Origin: Osedax fenrisi
Lineage: Eukaryota > Annelida > Polychaeta > Sabellida > Siboglinidae
DNA length: 64,000 nt
Direction of reading: 5' to 3'
Assembly (NCBI GenBank): GCA_964019155.1
Contig: OZ025243.1
Span: 26,540,944-26,604,943, forward strand
In this document: one piece after another, positions 9,653 through 18,834 of the stretch
Layout: the number at the start of each line of letters is the position of its first letter
Numbering within the stretch: the first letter of the stretch is position 1
Notes under the pieces: model-generated
Seen by the model: only the letters and a program-made list of their open reading frames with translations
What the model was told of the DNA's origin: nothing
Database searches by the model: none
Translations under genes and position numbers: made by a program

Positions 9653-10025
9653 ATATTATATATGTCAAATATTAAAACCGTAGGCTTTTCGTCGAAATAG
9701 ATTAAAGTGACTTCTATCTATATCAATTGATTTATATTATGAATATAAATAAAATAGTATGACATCTTCAATTTAAATACACAATATTACGAGGAATGTT
9801 GATATGATGTATTTTAAATATATAATATTATATTTACTATAGATAGTACATTACAATTGGTAGTAATATGATATTACTAATATCAATATATATGTATAAA
9901 TAAATATTATTTTAAATAAAAAGTAGTGGGCCAGATAGTGGGTTTCGACTGCAGCGCCTCTACCGCAAAGTACCATACACTACATTCGATTACTTATCCA
10001 CTTTCTTATCATATAGATGTATTCA
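9481..10025 (+). mobile_element. MITE (AAAGAAAGTGGAT family), copy 1
   Basis: The ends are imperfect inverted repeats: CATCGATGTAAAGAAAGTGG at the left and, in reverse complement, CATCTATATGATAAGAAAGTGG at the right. The whole 540-bp sequence, including TTTTCGTCGAAATAGATTAA and GGGTTTCGACTGCAGCGC, recurs inverted at 56890-57400. A (TA)n tract sits inside. There is no coding capacity, so it is a non-autonomous DNA element. Confidence 0.7.
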
Positions 10026-10275
10026 TTACATATATAATTGCACGCGTTTTAGATGGGACGTTGGCCTAACGTTAGCCTAACGTCACTATAAAGTTATAAT
10101 CCTACAGTCAGGCTGGTCCGTTAGGGATGGTACGTCGATTATGTACTATAGCCTATATGACTATGTACTATAGCCTACATAGTCTATAGTATACCGTCGG
10201 ACCATCTGAATTTACATGTAAATGAATACAGATTGAGCATTAGTACGTTGGTGTGTTACAAAAAATGAACCCTAC

Positions 10276-10310
<35 letters not shown>

Positions 10311-10774
10311 TATTTAAAAATTTAATATACATTGATCACACAATCTAATAACAAATTATTGAATTAATTATATAGAATTAATAATAGATTATCATCCAAT
10401 TAATTGAATGTATTGTTAAAGTGACATTACATTCAATACGGTTACTACTGAACACTTTCATATCGATTGTAGTAACTCGTGCAAACATGTGCGAGCCGGC
10501 TCTCTTTAAGGGGACGAGCGCCACGCGGTCTATTAATAGATTTTAACATGTAGGAGATAGGGAATTGGTACGTGTTGTAAACATCCTAAGACATTTTATA
10601 CAATATAGTTATACATTTAATTTTTTTTATTGTGTAGAGTTTATTCTATTCTATTTGAAAACAGTGACACATTTTTTATTTCAATTACCAATTATTAAAT
10701 TAAGGAACAACATCAGAAACAATTGACTCGTTTTCGCTAACTATACTACGGTAATAGTCACGTATACCATCTCA
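10026..10774. other. No gene; short palindromes only
   Basis: No gene is supported. Around 10126-10215 GATGGTACGTCG and CCGTCGGACCATC form a loose inverted pair with repeated ACTATAGCCTA words between. A GC-richer patch lies at 10488-10540. Confidence 0.4.
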
Positions 10775-10850
10775 ATATGGTTATACGTGAATACTTCATC
10801 TAAGTTCCTGGATGGATTGAAAGGACTCCACCCGAATAACAATAACAATA
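10775..10850 (+). mobile_element. SINE tail fragment
   Basis: It matches the last part of the SINE at 618-917: TGGTTATACGTGAA, CTTCATCTAAGTTCCTGGAT, AAAGGACTCCACC and an (AACAAT)n-like tail. The tRNA-like head and body are missing, so it is 5'-truncated. Confidence 0.8.
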
Positions 10851-11164
10851 CGGGTAGACCGAATCGACTATTACCAGAGTAAATCGGCTCTTTTCGTGAA
10901 TACGAGACATTATAAAAATAGTATTGTCTAAATATTATTTCGTTATAACAACATTATATATAATAGAGTTGCGTTTAGCGTACGGCGGTGATAACGAACG
11001 CATACTGGCGCTCTCTAAAACACGTACTCGCGAACACGTGACACTATTGATCTCTACAAACGACAACGGTTATTCTAAAATAGTGGTTAATGTTCGTAAG
11101 TATGGCTTAAAATAGCATTAACTTAACCTAGTGTGCTAATTCTGTCTCTAAACCTATTCGTATA

Positions 11165-11246
11165 CCCTATATGCATACCCTATAGGGTGTGTACAAGATC
11201 AACCTATATATAGCCTATATACCCTATAGGGTGTGTACAAGATCAT
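11165..11246 (+). repeat. Short tandem duplication with ACCCTATAGGGT
   Basis: Two adjacent copies of ACCCTATAGGGTGTGTACAAGATCA begin at 11177 and 11221 (44 bp apart). No gene is seen from 10851 to 12150 apart from an unsupported frame at 10924-11115 and (TA)n tracts. Confidence 0.75.
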
Positions 11247-11356
11247 CGTATAGCGATATCATATATCAGTAACGGAATACAAATTAATATTTTATATTTA
11301 CTTATATTTACTTTAGAATGTATGTATTCTATAATTAATACACATGCCATATCATG

Positions 11357-11387
<31 letters not shown>

Positions 11388-11526
11388 TCGACTATCGATA
11401 TATCAGAAATTAATAGACCGACTAATATGTTTGAGATATCGAGATTCTCCGATATCGAATTATTCTTACATAGATACCAAGATACCAAACTATCATTTGT
11501 AAAGCCACTGAGTTATTGCCTTTTTT

Positions 11527-11584
<58 letters not shown>

Positions 11585-12153
11585 GAGATATCACACTATA
11601 TTATCGCCCACTAAGTTTCCCGCTAATACATGTTTACTAGTATACTAGTGCTAGTTCGATATCGTAACAACGCACATAAAGGTCACCATAATTAAATATA
11701 CAAGAAGCCCGCTATAGCGTATATAGCAGACATATCTCATAAACATCGTGTCGGTTGATTCGATTCTGAGTTAGCGCGTATCGGTTATATATATATATTA
11801 TATTATGTTACCTTGTTATTTTCATTTTTATTATAAATATTATATTATTTAAAGTTGATAATGTTATTTATGTATTTATTATTAATTGATATATAATTTT
11901 ATTTTAAATAGTTTATTTTAATTATATATTATAAATAACATTACTAACGTCATTATAGTTATACAAGTAGTAGTAGTAGTAGTAATAGTATTTATTTATA
12001 CACAAAGATTAATATAATATTCTACAATGTGTTTTACTGTTTGTCGAACAGTTTACAGGTGTGGGTTCCGTGATTTAACGATCATCCGTAAAAATAATAT
12101 AATAAAATAAAATAACATTCTTAAATATAATAATATAATAACACGATTACATT

Positions 12154-12357
12154 TCAAAGAGGGTTAGATATGTGGTATTTTAGTGGGGAACGTTTGAATA
12201 GCTCCTTGAGTTTATATTTGAAAGTGTGATTGAGATATCTTCTTTGCGTATGGATTGGGGAAGTTTATTCCAGAGAGTTGCACCTCTCCAGCTAAATCGT
12301 TTGTTACCGTACTTTCGTAGTCGTGTAGTCGGTATGTCAAGTCTATATGTTTGTCTC
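12154..12357 (-). pseudogene. LINE ORF2 C-terminal fragment
   Basis: The minus-strand translation contains IPTTRLRKYGNKRFSWRG, ATLWNKLPQSIRKEDI and, after a one-base phase change, KYKLKELFKRSPLKYHIS before a stop. The R/K-x-x-F-x-x-R/K-G-x-x-L-W-N-x-L-P block is the typical C-terminus of Jockey/CR1-like LINE proteins. Only this tail remains. Confidence 0.7.
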
Positions 12358-12623
12358 AGATGTCAGAAGTGTTATTATAAGATTTAATCTGTCGGCTGTA
12401 ACCCGGCTAATAGTATGCACTTATGTTATAGAAGCTAAAGCTTATCGAGTTATACCTTAAAATTAAGAGTAATTATAACATTATAATAATATTACACTTA
12501 ATTTTAACGCAAGTCCAAATAAACTATATAAATACATATATGTGTACATTAGTTGACCTTGTGTTTACATTGAATACAATTCATTTATAATGAATTAAAA
12601 TGATAATGGATAACATAGAAAAT

Positions 12624-14203
12624 CGTACAGTGTACGTTAAGCTGGAGCGGCTCGGTAATTTTTTGTTGAAAATTGCTGCACCTTCTAGCATTTAATGTTT
12701 GGAGTATTTCTGTCACAATGGTATACTTTTTTTTATATGTAGTATTCGTCGTGAGCCAGAGCTTTTAAAAATACCTATACATATTTGTCTATAGAAAAAA
12801 TACCGCTATTACCTATATTGAAATCACATGACAATTACATTATAAACAACTAATTTTCAAATTTATATTCATTTTTATTATACTTTTTAACCACGAACCT
12901 TCTTACTAATACACCTTTTTATATTTTATATAACCCCAAACCATTTACTAAATGACAAATAACAACATTTATGGATATAATCGGCTAATCTTACTGTATA
13001 AATAATAACTATAAAGATATTCGAATATGGGATATTGGTACTAAAATGAGATTTTATATATTTATGCTATTATAATAAAATTTGTATAGTTGGAATGCTT
13101 ATCAAATTCTATAATAGAAGTCATATCTTAGTTTTTTTTAATTTTTATTTAAAAAAAAGTTATGACCACAATTGTGAAAAAAAAATTAGTAAAAATGTTA
13201 AATTTTGTAGATAGAAATTATGAATGTATTAATTTATTTATAATACATATTATAACATAACTCATTCAATAATGAATATTATATAATGAAATTAACATAA
13301 TATATTTATTATAAATATAGCTATCCAAATATTTATAGAAAAAAAAAGATCAGCATTTCTGACCAATATGGGGAAAATTGGGATTTTTTTTATCTAAATT
13401 AAATATAATTTATATTTTTACAGAGCTCTTTAAATTCTATAATATAAGTTGTATCTTGGTTTTTACAAATTTACAAAAGAAAAAAAATGATAGAACAAAC
13501 TAGTAATTTAAAATTTATAAAAAAATAAGATAAAAAGTAAAATATATTAAAAAAAATGTCTAACAATTTAAATTCTTTAAAAAAACCCTATTATTAATCC
13601 AGTCGATTGAAAATTTTTTTTTGTAATAGTGCGTAAACTTTTTTTTTTTCAAATATAAAATTTATCATATTTTTACATTAAAATAGTGAATAAATAACCA
13701 TATGGTATACTATAAATTATTGTTTTTTAATTAATTTCATGTAATAGTACACTCATATACTTATGTATATATATTTATGTTTATATTTTATTATAAATAA
13801 TTTTTTTTTAATTAAAATTAAAATATTTTGTATTTTTCCAAAATTTCCTGGAAATGTCCTGGAAAATCGAAAAAAAAATATTGTACAAATATTATCTTAT
13901 ACAAAAATATATAATTCAAATATAATTGCAGATAAAACTACAAACAAAATTTTTAATGATGTTAAATCGAAGTTTCAAATATGTCCTATCTCCTCCATGT
14001 TAAACTTCCTATCTCTTCATGTTAAACTTTAATGAGGTGGCGCATCTCCAATAATTAATTTAAAAATTTTTTTTTTTGTATTCAATTTAATTTGTATTCA
14101 ATTTTATTCTAGTTCATATAAAAAAAAGTGCAGCAATTTTCACAAAAAACTTACCGAGCCGCTCCAGCTTAGTGTACGTCGTACACTGTACGACGTACAC
14201 GTT
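12624..14203. mobile_element. 1.6-kb element with about 50-bp terminal inverted repeats
   Basis: TTAAGCTGGAGCGGCTCGG followed by TAATTTTTTGTTGAAAATTG near 12638 is matched inverted at 14118-14175 (TGCAGCAATTTT...CCGAGCCGCTCCAGCTTA). The interior is A/T-homopolymer rich, with two loosely similar internal blocks (TTCTATAATA...TATCTT near 13107 and 13435) and no transposase that I can recognise. GT flanks both ends, and palindromic GTACGTCGTAC words follow the right end. It is a non-autonomous DNA transposon of unknown superfamily. Confidence 0.6.
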
Positions 14204-14448
14204 ATTTGAATAGGTACATATTACATGTATACGAATACATGTATTAAATAAATACTGTATATATATACTCTCCATATATATAGCCATATATATATATATG
14301 TCCCTATAGGGCCAATATTCATGGTCAGGCACCTCCTAATTCGCGCATGCACGCATCGAAAAGTGTACGAATTCTATATATCTAATGCACGAATTTCATT
14401 TACATTGGTGCGCTTATTAAAGATTGCGCGTATATAAGTGTAACTAAT

Positions 14449-14488
<40 letters not shown>
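14449..14488. repeat. (CA)n microsatellite
   Basis: A run of about 18 CA/AC units, one of the few dinucleotide tracts here that is not TA. Confidence 0.95.
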
Positions 14489-14491
<3 letters not shown>

Positions 14492-14726
14492 CATGTATAA
14501 TTATATATTTTATCTAAAATACATCGGTACAATAATTGTACTACAATTTAGTAATATACATCCGTAAAATTATGCGATTTTATTTACCACTACAAATTAC
14601 GATAACAATTGTGTTATATATGTTGTTTTATATTATATTATATATTAAATATCATCTATAGATATATGTCATCTATAAATAGACATTTTCAAATAATTAT
14701 ATCTAATATAGGTTACGGAAAACTGC

Positions 14727-14817
14727 AGTTTAGCATGATCAGTTTAGCATGGTCAGTTTAGCATGATCAGTTTAGCATGATCAGTTTAGCATGATCAGTT
14801 TATCATGATCAGTTTAT
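14727..14817 (+). repeat. 14-bp tandem repeat, about 6-7 units
   Basis: The unit CAGTTTAGCATGAT repeats head to tail with single-base changes (one unit has GGTC, one has TATC). There is no coding capacity. Confidence 0.9.
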
Positions 14818-14846
14818 ATACATTCCTAATAGTAATTAAACTTATA

Positions 14847-15765
14847 GGGGAAAGTCTCCAAGTATCGACCCCTCTAGAATATAAGTAAGTATATCTATAC
14901 AATATATGAAAAAGTGATATATAGATACAATATTAGTAATATAATGGTAAATTTGAGAACGTATTTTGTTTGTAACAATATTCAATCCTACTATTGTTAT
15001 TGATAACATGTTGTATTTTGGGTTTACTTTTTAAATATTTTAATAATAACTTTAAAAAAAAATAATTGTTAATACTTTAATTATTCAAAGACAATGTAAT
15101 GCTATGCAGTATATTACAGGTACATTACATGTCTATAAAAAGTATCTAATTGTAATAAGTAAGGATATATAACAATATAAACCAGATATATTAATTATAG
15201 CAACCCATATGCATTTACCATTACCGACACCCTAAACTAGAGTTTAAACTATATATATATATATATATAGTATAAACGCTATAGCGTGACTAAATACCGA
15301 TTCCATGTAATTTATAATATACAATAACAGTAGATCCGTGCTTTATTTTGAAATTGTTCATAATTGTTGTGTATATATCATTTACCTTTTTAAATATTTA
15401 ACTTATTTGTATGCTGTTATATTCATAGTCAATTAATGTAAAGTTAAATATACAAATATAAAGTATAAATATAAATTTAAAGCGTATATTAAAACTTAAA
15501 TTCAATAATAATTAAATTATGTGAGTTTGTAATTCATTGAATCTATTTATATATTTTATATTAATTATATATTATACTGCTAAACTATTTCTACTAAGCG
15601 TATATTAGGCTGTGGGTATTACGACTAGTTATTCAATTATCGCCCCCCCCCCCTATTTATTCTTGTCAGTGAAATTATATCAAAACTTTAGAATGACTAC
15701 ATTATTTATTCCTATAATATTAGTATCAAATTAACTTTACTCAGAATAATGATGTATACCTATAC
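14847..15765 (+). mobile_element. TA-flanked MITE (GGGGAAAGTCCCC family), degraded copy
   Basis: It starts GGGGAAAGTCTCCAAGTATCGACCCC after a TA, and the interior follows the copy at 30450 (TTATAGCAACCCATAT, CCTAAACTAGAG, a mid-element GGTATTACGAC and CCTATTTATTCTTGT). The right terminus is no longer recognisable. Its divergence from the 30450 and 33018 copies indicates an older insertion. Confidence 0.65.
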
Positions 15766-16200
15766 GTATTAACACACATATTTAGATTCTAATTGTGTAG
15801 ATTTTATTATAATTTTCTAGTATATTAATAATATATGAGTATTATTATTAGGTATTGTGGGTTATAAGATATTAGTTAAAAATATATTTAGAATATTTAA
15901 TAATTATATTCCTCGTCGAGTGTAGATATTTTGTTTCAAAAGTATTTAGTTTCAAATATTAATTTACTATATCAATATTATAATTTTTGATTAGCTCCGG
16001 TAACTTATATTTATTTAATATATAATTTATAATTACGGAAAGGTATACCTATAGAGTTAATCTCATTATTATATAATTTTAATATATTGTTAGACTGAAA
16101 TTTAATCAATAACAATATATCAATAATACTATTTTGTGGACATTTTTTGAGAGATCAGTTTACGTAGGATCCTCGGCCCACATTTCTTCATCTATAGATC
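15766..16200. other. No gene; AT-rich
   Basis: I see nothing supportable here. Confidence 0.5.
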
Positions 16201-16338
16201 TATCCGCAACCTGGGGAGCCGGTGGATTGGAGTTATCATCACCACATCACAATATCAATTATGGATATGTATATCCGTAATTGATATGATGATGTGGTGA
16301 TGATAACTCAAATCCACCGGCTCCCCAGGTTGCGGATA
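16201..16338. repeat. 61-bp-arm inverted repeat at the LINE 5' end
   Basis: The left arm (16201-16261) and right arm (16278-16338) are inverted copies with three mismatches over 61 bp, and the 16-bp centre (TGGATATGTATATCCG) is itself palindromic. The right arm runs directly into the 5' UTR of the LINE, so the left arm is an inverted duplication of that 5' end. Confidence 0.9.
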
Positions 16339-16510
16339 GGGGAACGGCCATTAGATATAATGGTTAGCTGCGAATAATCAATTAGCAGTGCCGGACAAAA
16401 TCCTGGTTGCCCTTTGGCAAGGCAAAGTACCTGTTAGCCACCCACGCAGGGTTACGCAAATGTGTATTGAGTGGCGACCGCACATTTTATTTAGCCATCG
16501 AAAGTAAACC

Positions 16511-17059
16511 ATGAGAATACAACACAACAATTATCTATCTCGCATCGCTCGTCGCGCGGAACAAGGAGCGCGTCCTGCAATACCACCTCAGGTTGCAGTC
16601 GAAAAGTTAATTACTGAGAAAACGAAAGAGAACGAGAAAGAGAAAAGAAAAGAAAATAAAAATAAGATGAAAACTGTACAACTATTAAATGCAACTAAAC
16701 GATTTAAAATCGGATCATTGAATACACAAACACTTCAAAAAGTATATAAAATCACAGAATTGATAGCCTCAGCTGAATTAACTGGAAATTATATTATTTT
16801 CATTCAAGAAAATAGATGCATACATGAAGATACAATCAGTAAAGAACATACTTATGATAAATGGAAACTATTAACTCTGTCAGCCTGGAAGAATAGCATA
16901 AATACCGCAACTTGTGGAATTGGAATGATCGTAAGCAGCCAAGCTTATAACACAATCGCTAGTGTCGAAATGATATCACCTAGAATTATGATAGTGCACT
17001 TTCAAGGAAATCCACAAACGTCATTAATCTCATGTTACAGTCCAACAAATACTAGTGAC
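16511..17059 (+). pseudogene. LINE APE-like endonuclease, N-terminal part
   Basis: The frame starts with a K/E-rich leader (KTKENEKEKRKENKNK), then FKIGSLNTQTLQKVYKI, the first beta-strand of an APE-type endonuclease with its catalytic Asn; GNYIIFIQENR gives the second metal-binding Glu; SLISCYSPTN gives the Y-x-P-T block. It is cut at the GTGAC target site of the LTR element. The same domain resumes at 22051. Confidence 0.8.
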
Positions 17060-17620
17060 TGTTATATATATTGCCTATGCATATACGTTGTCTGTATACA
17101 TGCATACACAATTATATATATATATATCTATATATATATATATATATACATATATACACACATACATATATATGCATATACCCCTATATCATATATATAT
17201 TCATATCACGTTATACTACGCAGTATTGCATACTCGTATATATCTATATTCCCATGTATATTTTGTGCCCATATATAGACACATGCGAAGTACCACGCTG
17301 GGTTAATTCCATGAGTTGTTATTGTCAAACACACGCTTATCGGGAATGTGAGCGCGCGCGATATTACGCAATCGAAGTCGCGCGCATTCCTCGATAACTC
17401 CCTAATATGGTATTAATCGTATAGGCGTGCGTTCCACGCTCCCTATAAGAACTCCCGGGTTTCTACACTCGGCAGTCAGCACACCACACTCCTTGATCCA
17501 CTATCTCCCATATCCCCGTTTCTGCATAACTAATAAACCTTAACCTTGAACCTGGTGTTATCCATACATACATATCTATATACTCATATCCATTAGCAGT
17601 ACACACACAGATATACAACA
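17060..17620 (+). repeat. 5' LTR
   Basis: It begins TGTTATATAT and ends ACAACA (TG...CA). U3 includes a (TA)n tract. A TATA-like TATAAGA is at 17444-17450 and an AATAAA polyadenylation signal at 17532-17537, placing R between them. A GC-rich inverted motif (GAGCGCGCGCGA / TCGCGCGC) lies in U3 near 17350-17385. Confidence 0.95.
17444..17450 (+). promoter_or_regulatory. LTR TATA-like box
   Basis: TATAAGA lies 82 bp upstream of the AATAAA at 17532, within a GC-richer stretch of the LTR. This is the usual U3/R arrangement; the start site is inferred. Confidence 0.5.
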
Positions 17621-18834
17621 TGGTGGCAAGTTACAACCCACAGTTTCCAACACCATCGTTCGACTGGATGTCCGACAATCTTTCGTCAGAGCTGGCAGAA
17701 TTCAAGCTGCAGTCTGAGCTAGCGTTCATCGGCCCTATCAGTACAGCAAAGGAGGCAGCTAGGTTAGCTTATGTGCTCCTTTGGCTAGGTAGAACCGGTC
17801 GCGACATCTACAACGCATGGGATGTAGAAGACAGCCAGAAGAATCTGACTACACTTTGGGCGTATCTGAGAGAATACGTTGAACCAAGAACAAACTTCTG
17901 GCTATCCAGAATAAACCTTCAGAGATTGAAGCAAGAAAGAGAGGAACCCGTCGATGCATATATAACAAGGTTAAGGCTGCAAAGCCAAAAATGTGACTTC
18001 CGTGATAACACGGAAGTACAACAGCGCTTAACCGAGCAACTCATATATGGCATACGCGACAATGCAGTCCAAGATTGGATGCTGACTCAGGGCAAGTCCA
18101 TGTCCTTAGATAATGCGCTGCAACACGCACGCGCACATGAAGCGAAACTCGCAGATATCGCGACATTCCGACAGGGAAACCCCGCACACACCTCAGTGAA
18201 CCAGATACGAAGGAATCCCACACCGAGAAGGAACTACGACACGAACTCACCATCGACTTCAGCTCAGTCATCGTCCTCCGGCTACACTTGTCCGAACTGT
18301 ACTAGATCCCATATAGGTAAAGAATCATGCCCCGCCCGTACAGCCAGGTGCTTCAACTGCCAACAGAAAGGCCACTGGGCCGCTAAGTGTCGATCAAGAA
18401 AGCCTACTACACAACATCGACACCATGAGATCAAGAAGGAGACGTTCGACAAGGTCGTATTTGACACCGTAACATCGCGAGACGAGGCATTCACGGATGT
18501 CTGCTTCAGCTACCACGGCCGCAATGCATACCTCCGCGCCAAAGTAGACACTGGTGCACAGGGTAACCTGTTACCCATACGCACGTTTAATAAAATGTAT
18601 CCCCTAGATTCCGACAGACCACATCTACAGAAGAACAACACATGTCTCTCGGTATACGATGGGTCAGCTCTTCAACAATACGGGAAATTCGAACTAACGA
18701 TTAGTTCTGGGCGGAACCAAACGAAAGCAACGTTCTATGTCGTTGACACGCCAGGGCCTATACTCCTAGGATTCCCATCGAGTATAGCGCTAAAATTAGT
18801 AACTATGCATTGCGCGTTCAACAAGTCAAGTTGA
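17620..18834 (+). CDS. gag-pro: Gag with C-terminal aspartic protease (Ty3/gypsy)
   Basis: 404 codons. The N-terminal half (about 20-185) is a helical capsid-like region with a retrotransposon-gag signature (WLSRINLQRLKQEREEPVDA). Two zinc knuckles follow: C224-x2-C227-x3-H231-x5-C237 and the classical C244-x2-C247-x4-H252-x4-C257. The protease active site DTGA is at 310-313 and the flap/end block ILLGFPSSIALKLV at 381-394. Gag packages RNA and the protease processes the polyprotein. The frame ends with UGA at 18832-18834, followed directly by CUAG, and pol continues in the same phase, so readthrough rather than frameshift would make Gag-Pol. The ATG overlaps the LTR end. Confidence 0.9.
   Translation: MVASYNPQFPTPSFDWMSDNLSSELAEFKLQSELAFIGPISTAKEAARLAYVLLWLGRTGRDIYNAWDVEDSQKNLTTLWAYLREYVEPRTNFWLSRINLQRLKQEREEPVDAYITRLRLQSQKCDFRDNTEVQQRLTEQLIYGIRDNAVQDWMLTQGKSMSLDNALQHARAHEAKLADIATFRQGNPAHTSVNQIRRNPTPRRNYDTNSPSTSAQSSSSGYTCPNCTRSHIGKESCPARTARCFNCQQKGHWAAKCRSRKPTTQHRHHEIKKETFDKVVFDTVTSRDEAFTDVCFSYHGRNAYLRAKVDTGAQGNLLPIRTFNKMYPLDSDRPHLQKNNTCLSVYDGSALQQYGKFELTISSGRNQTKATFYVVDTPGPILLGFPSSIALKLVTMHCAFNKSS
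17621..17638 (+). other. Primer-binding site
   Basis: TGGTGGCAAGTTACAACC directly follows the LTR. TGG pairs with the CCA end of a tRNA; I cannot name the tRNA from memory. The gag ATG uses the last base of the LTR (17620), so the PBS lies inside the gag coding sequence. Confidence 0.6.

Noticed and set aside
10924..11115. 63-codon frame in a GC-richer patch
   Set aside because: The second half looks protein-like but there is no start context, splice signal or motif; the opposite strand gives nothing recognisable.
17055..17397. Open frames over the LTRs
   Set aside because: They run through TA-rich U3 and recur identically in the 3' LTR; they are LTR sequence, not genes.
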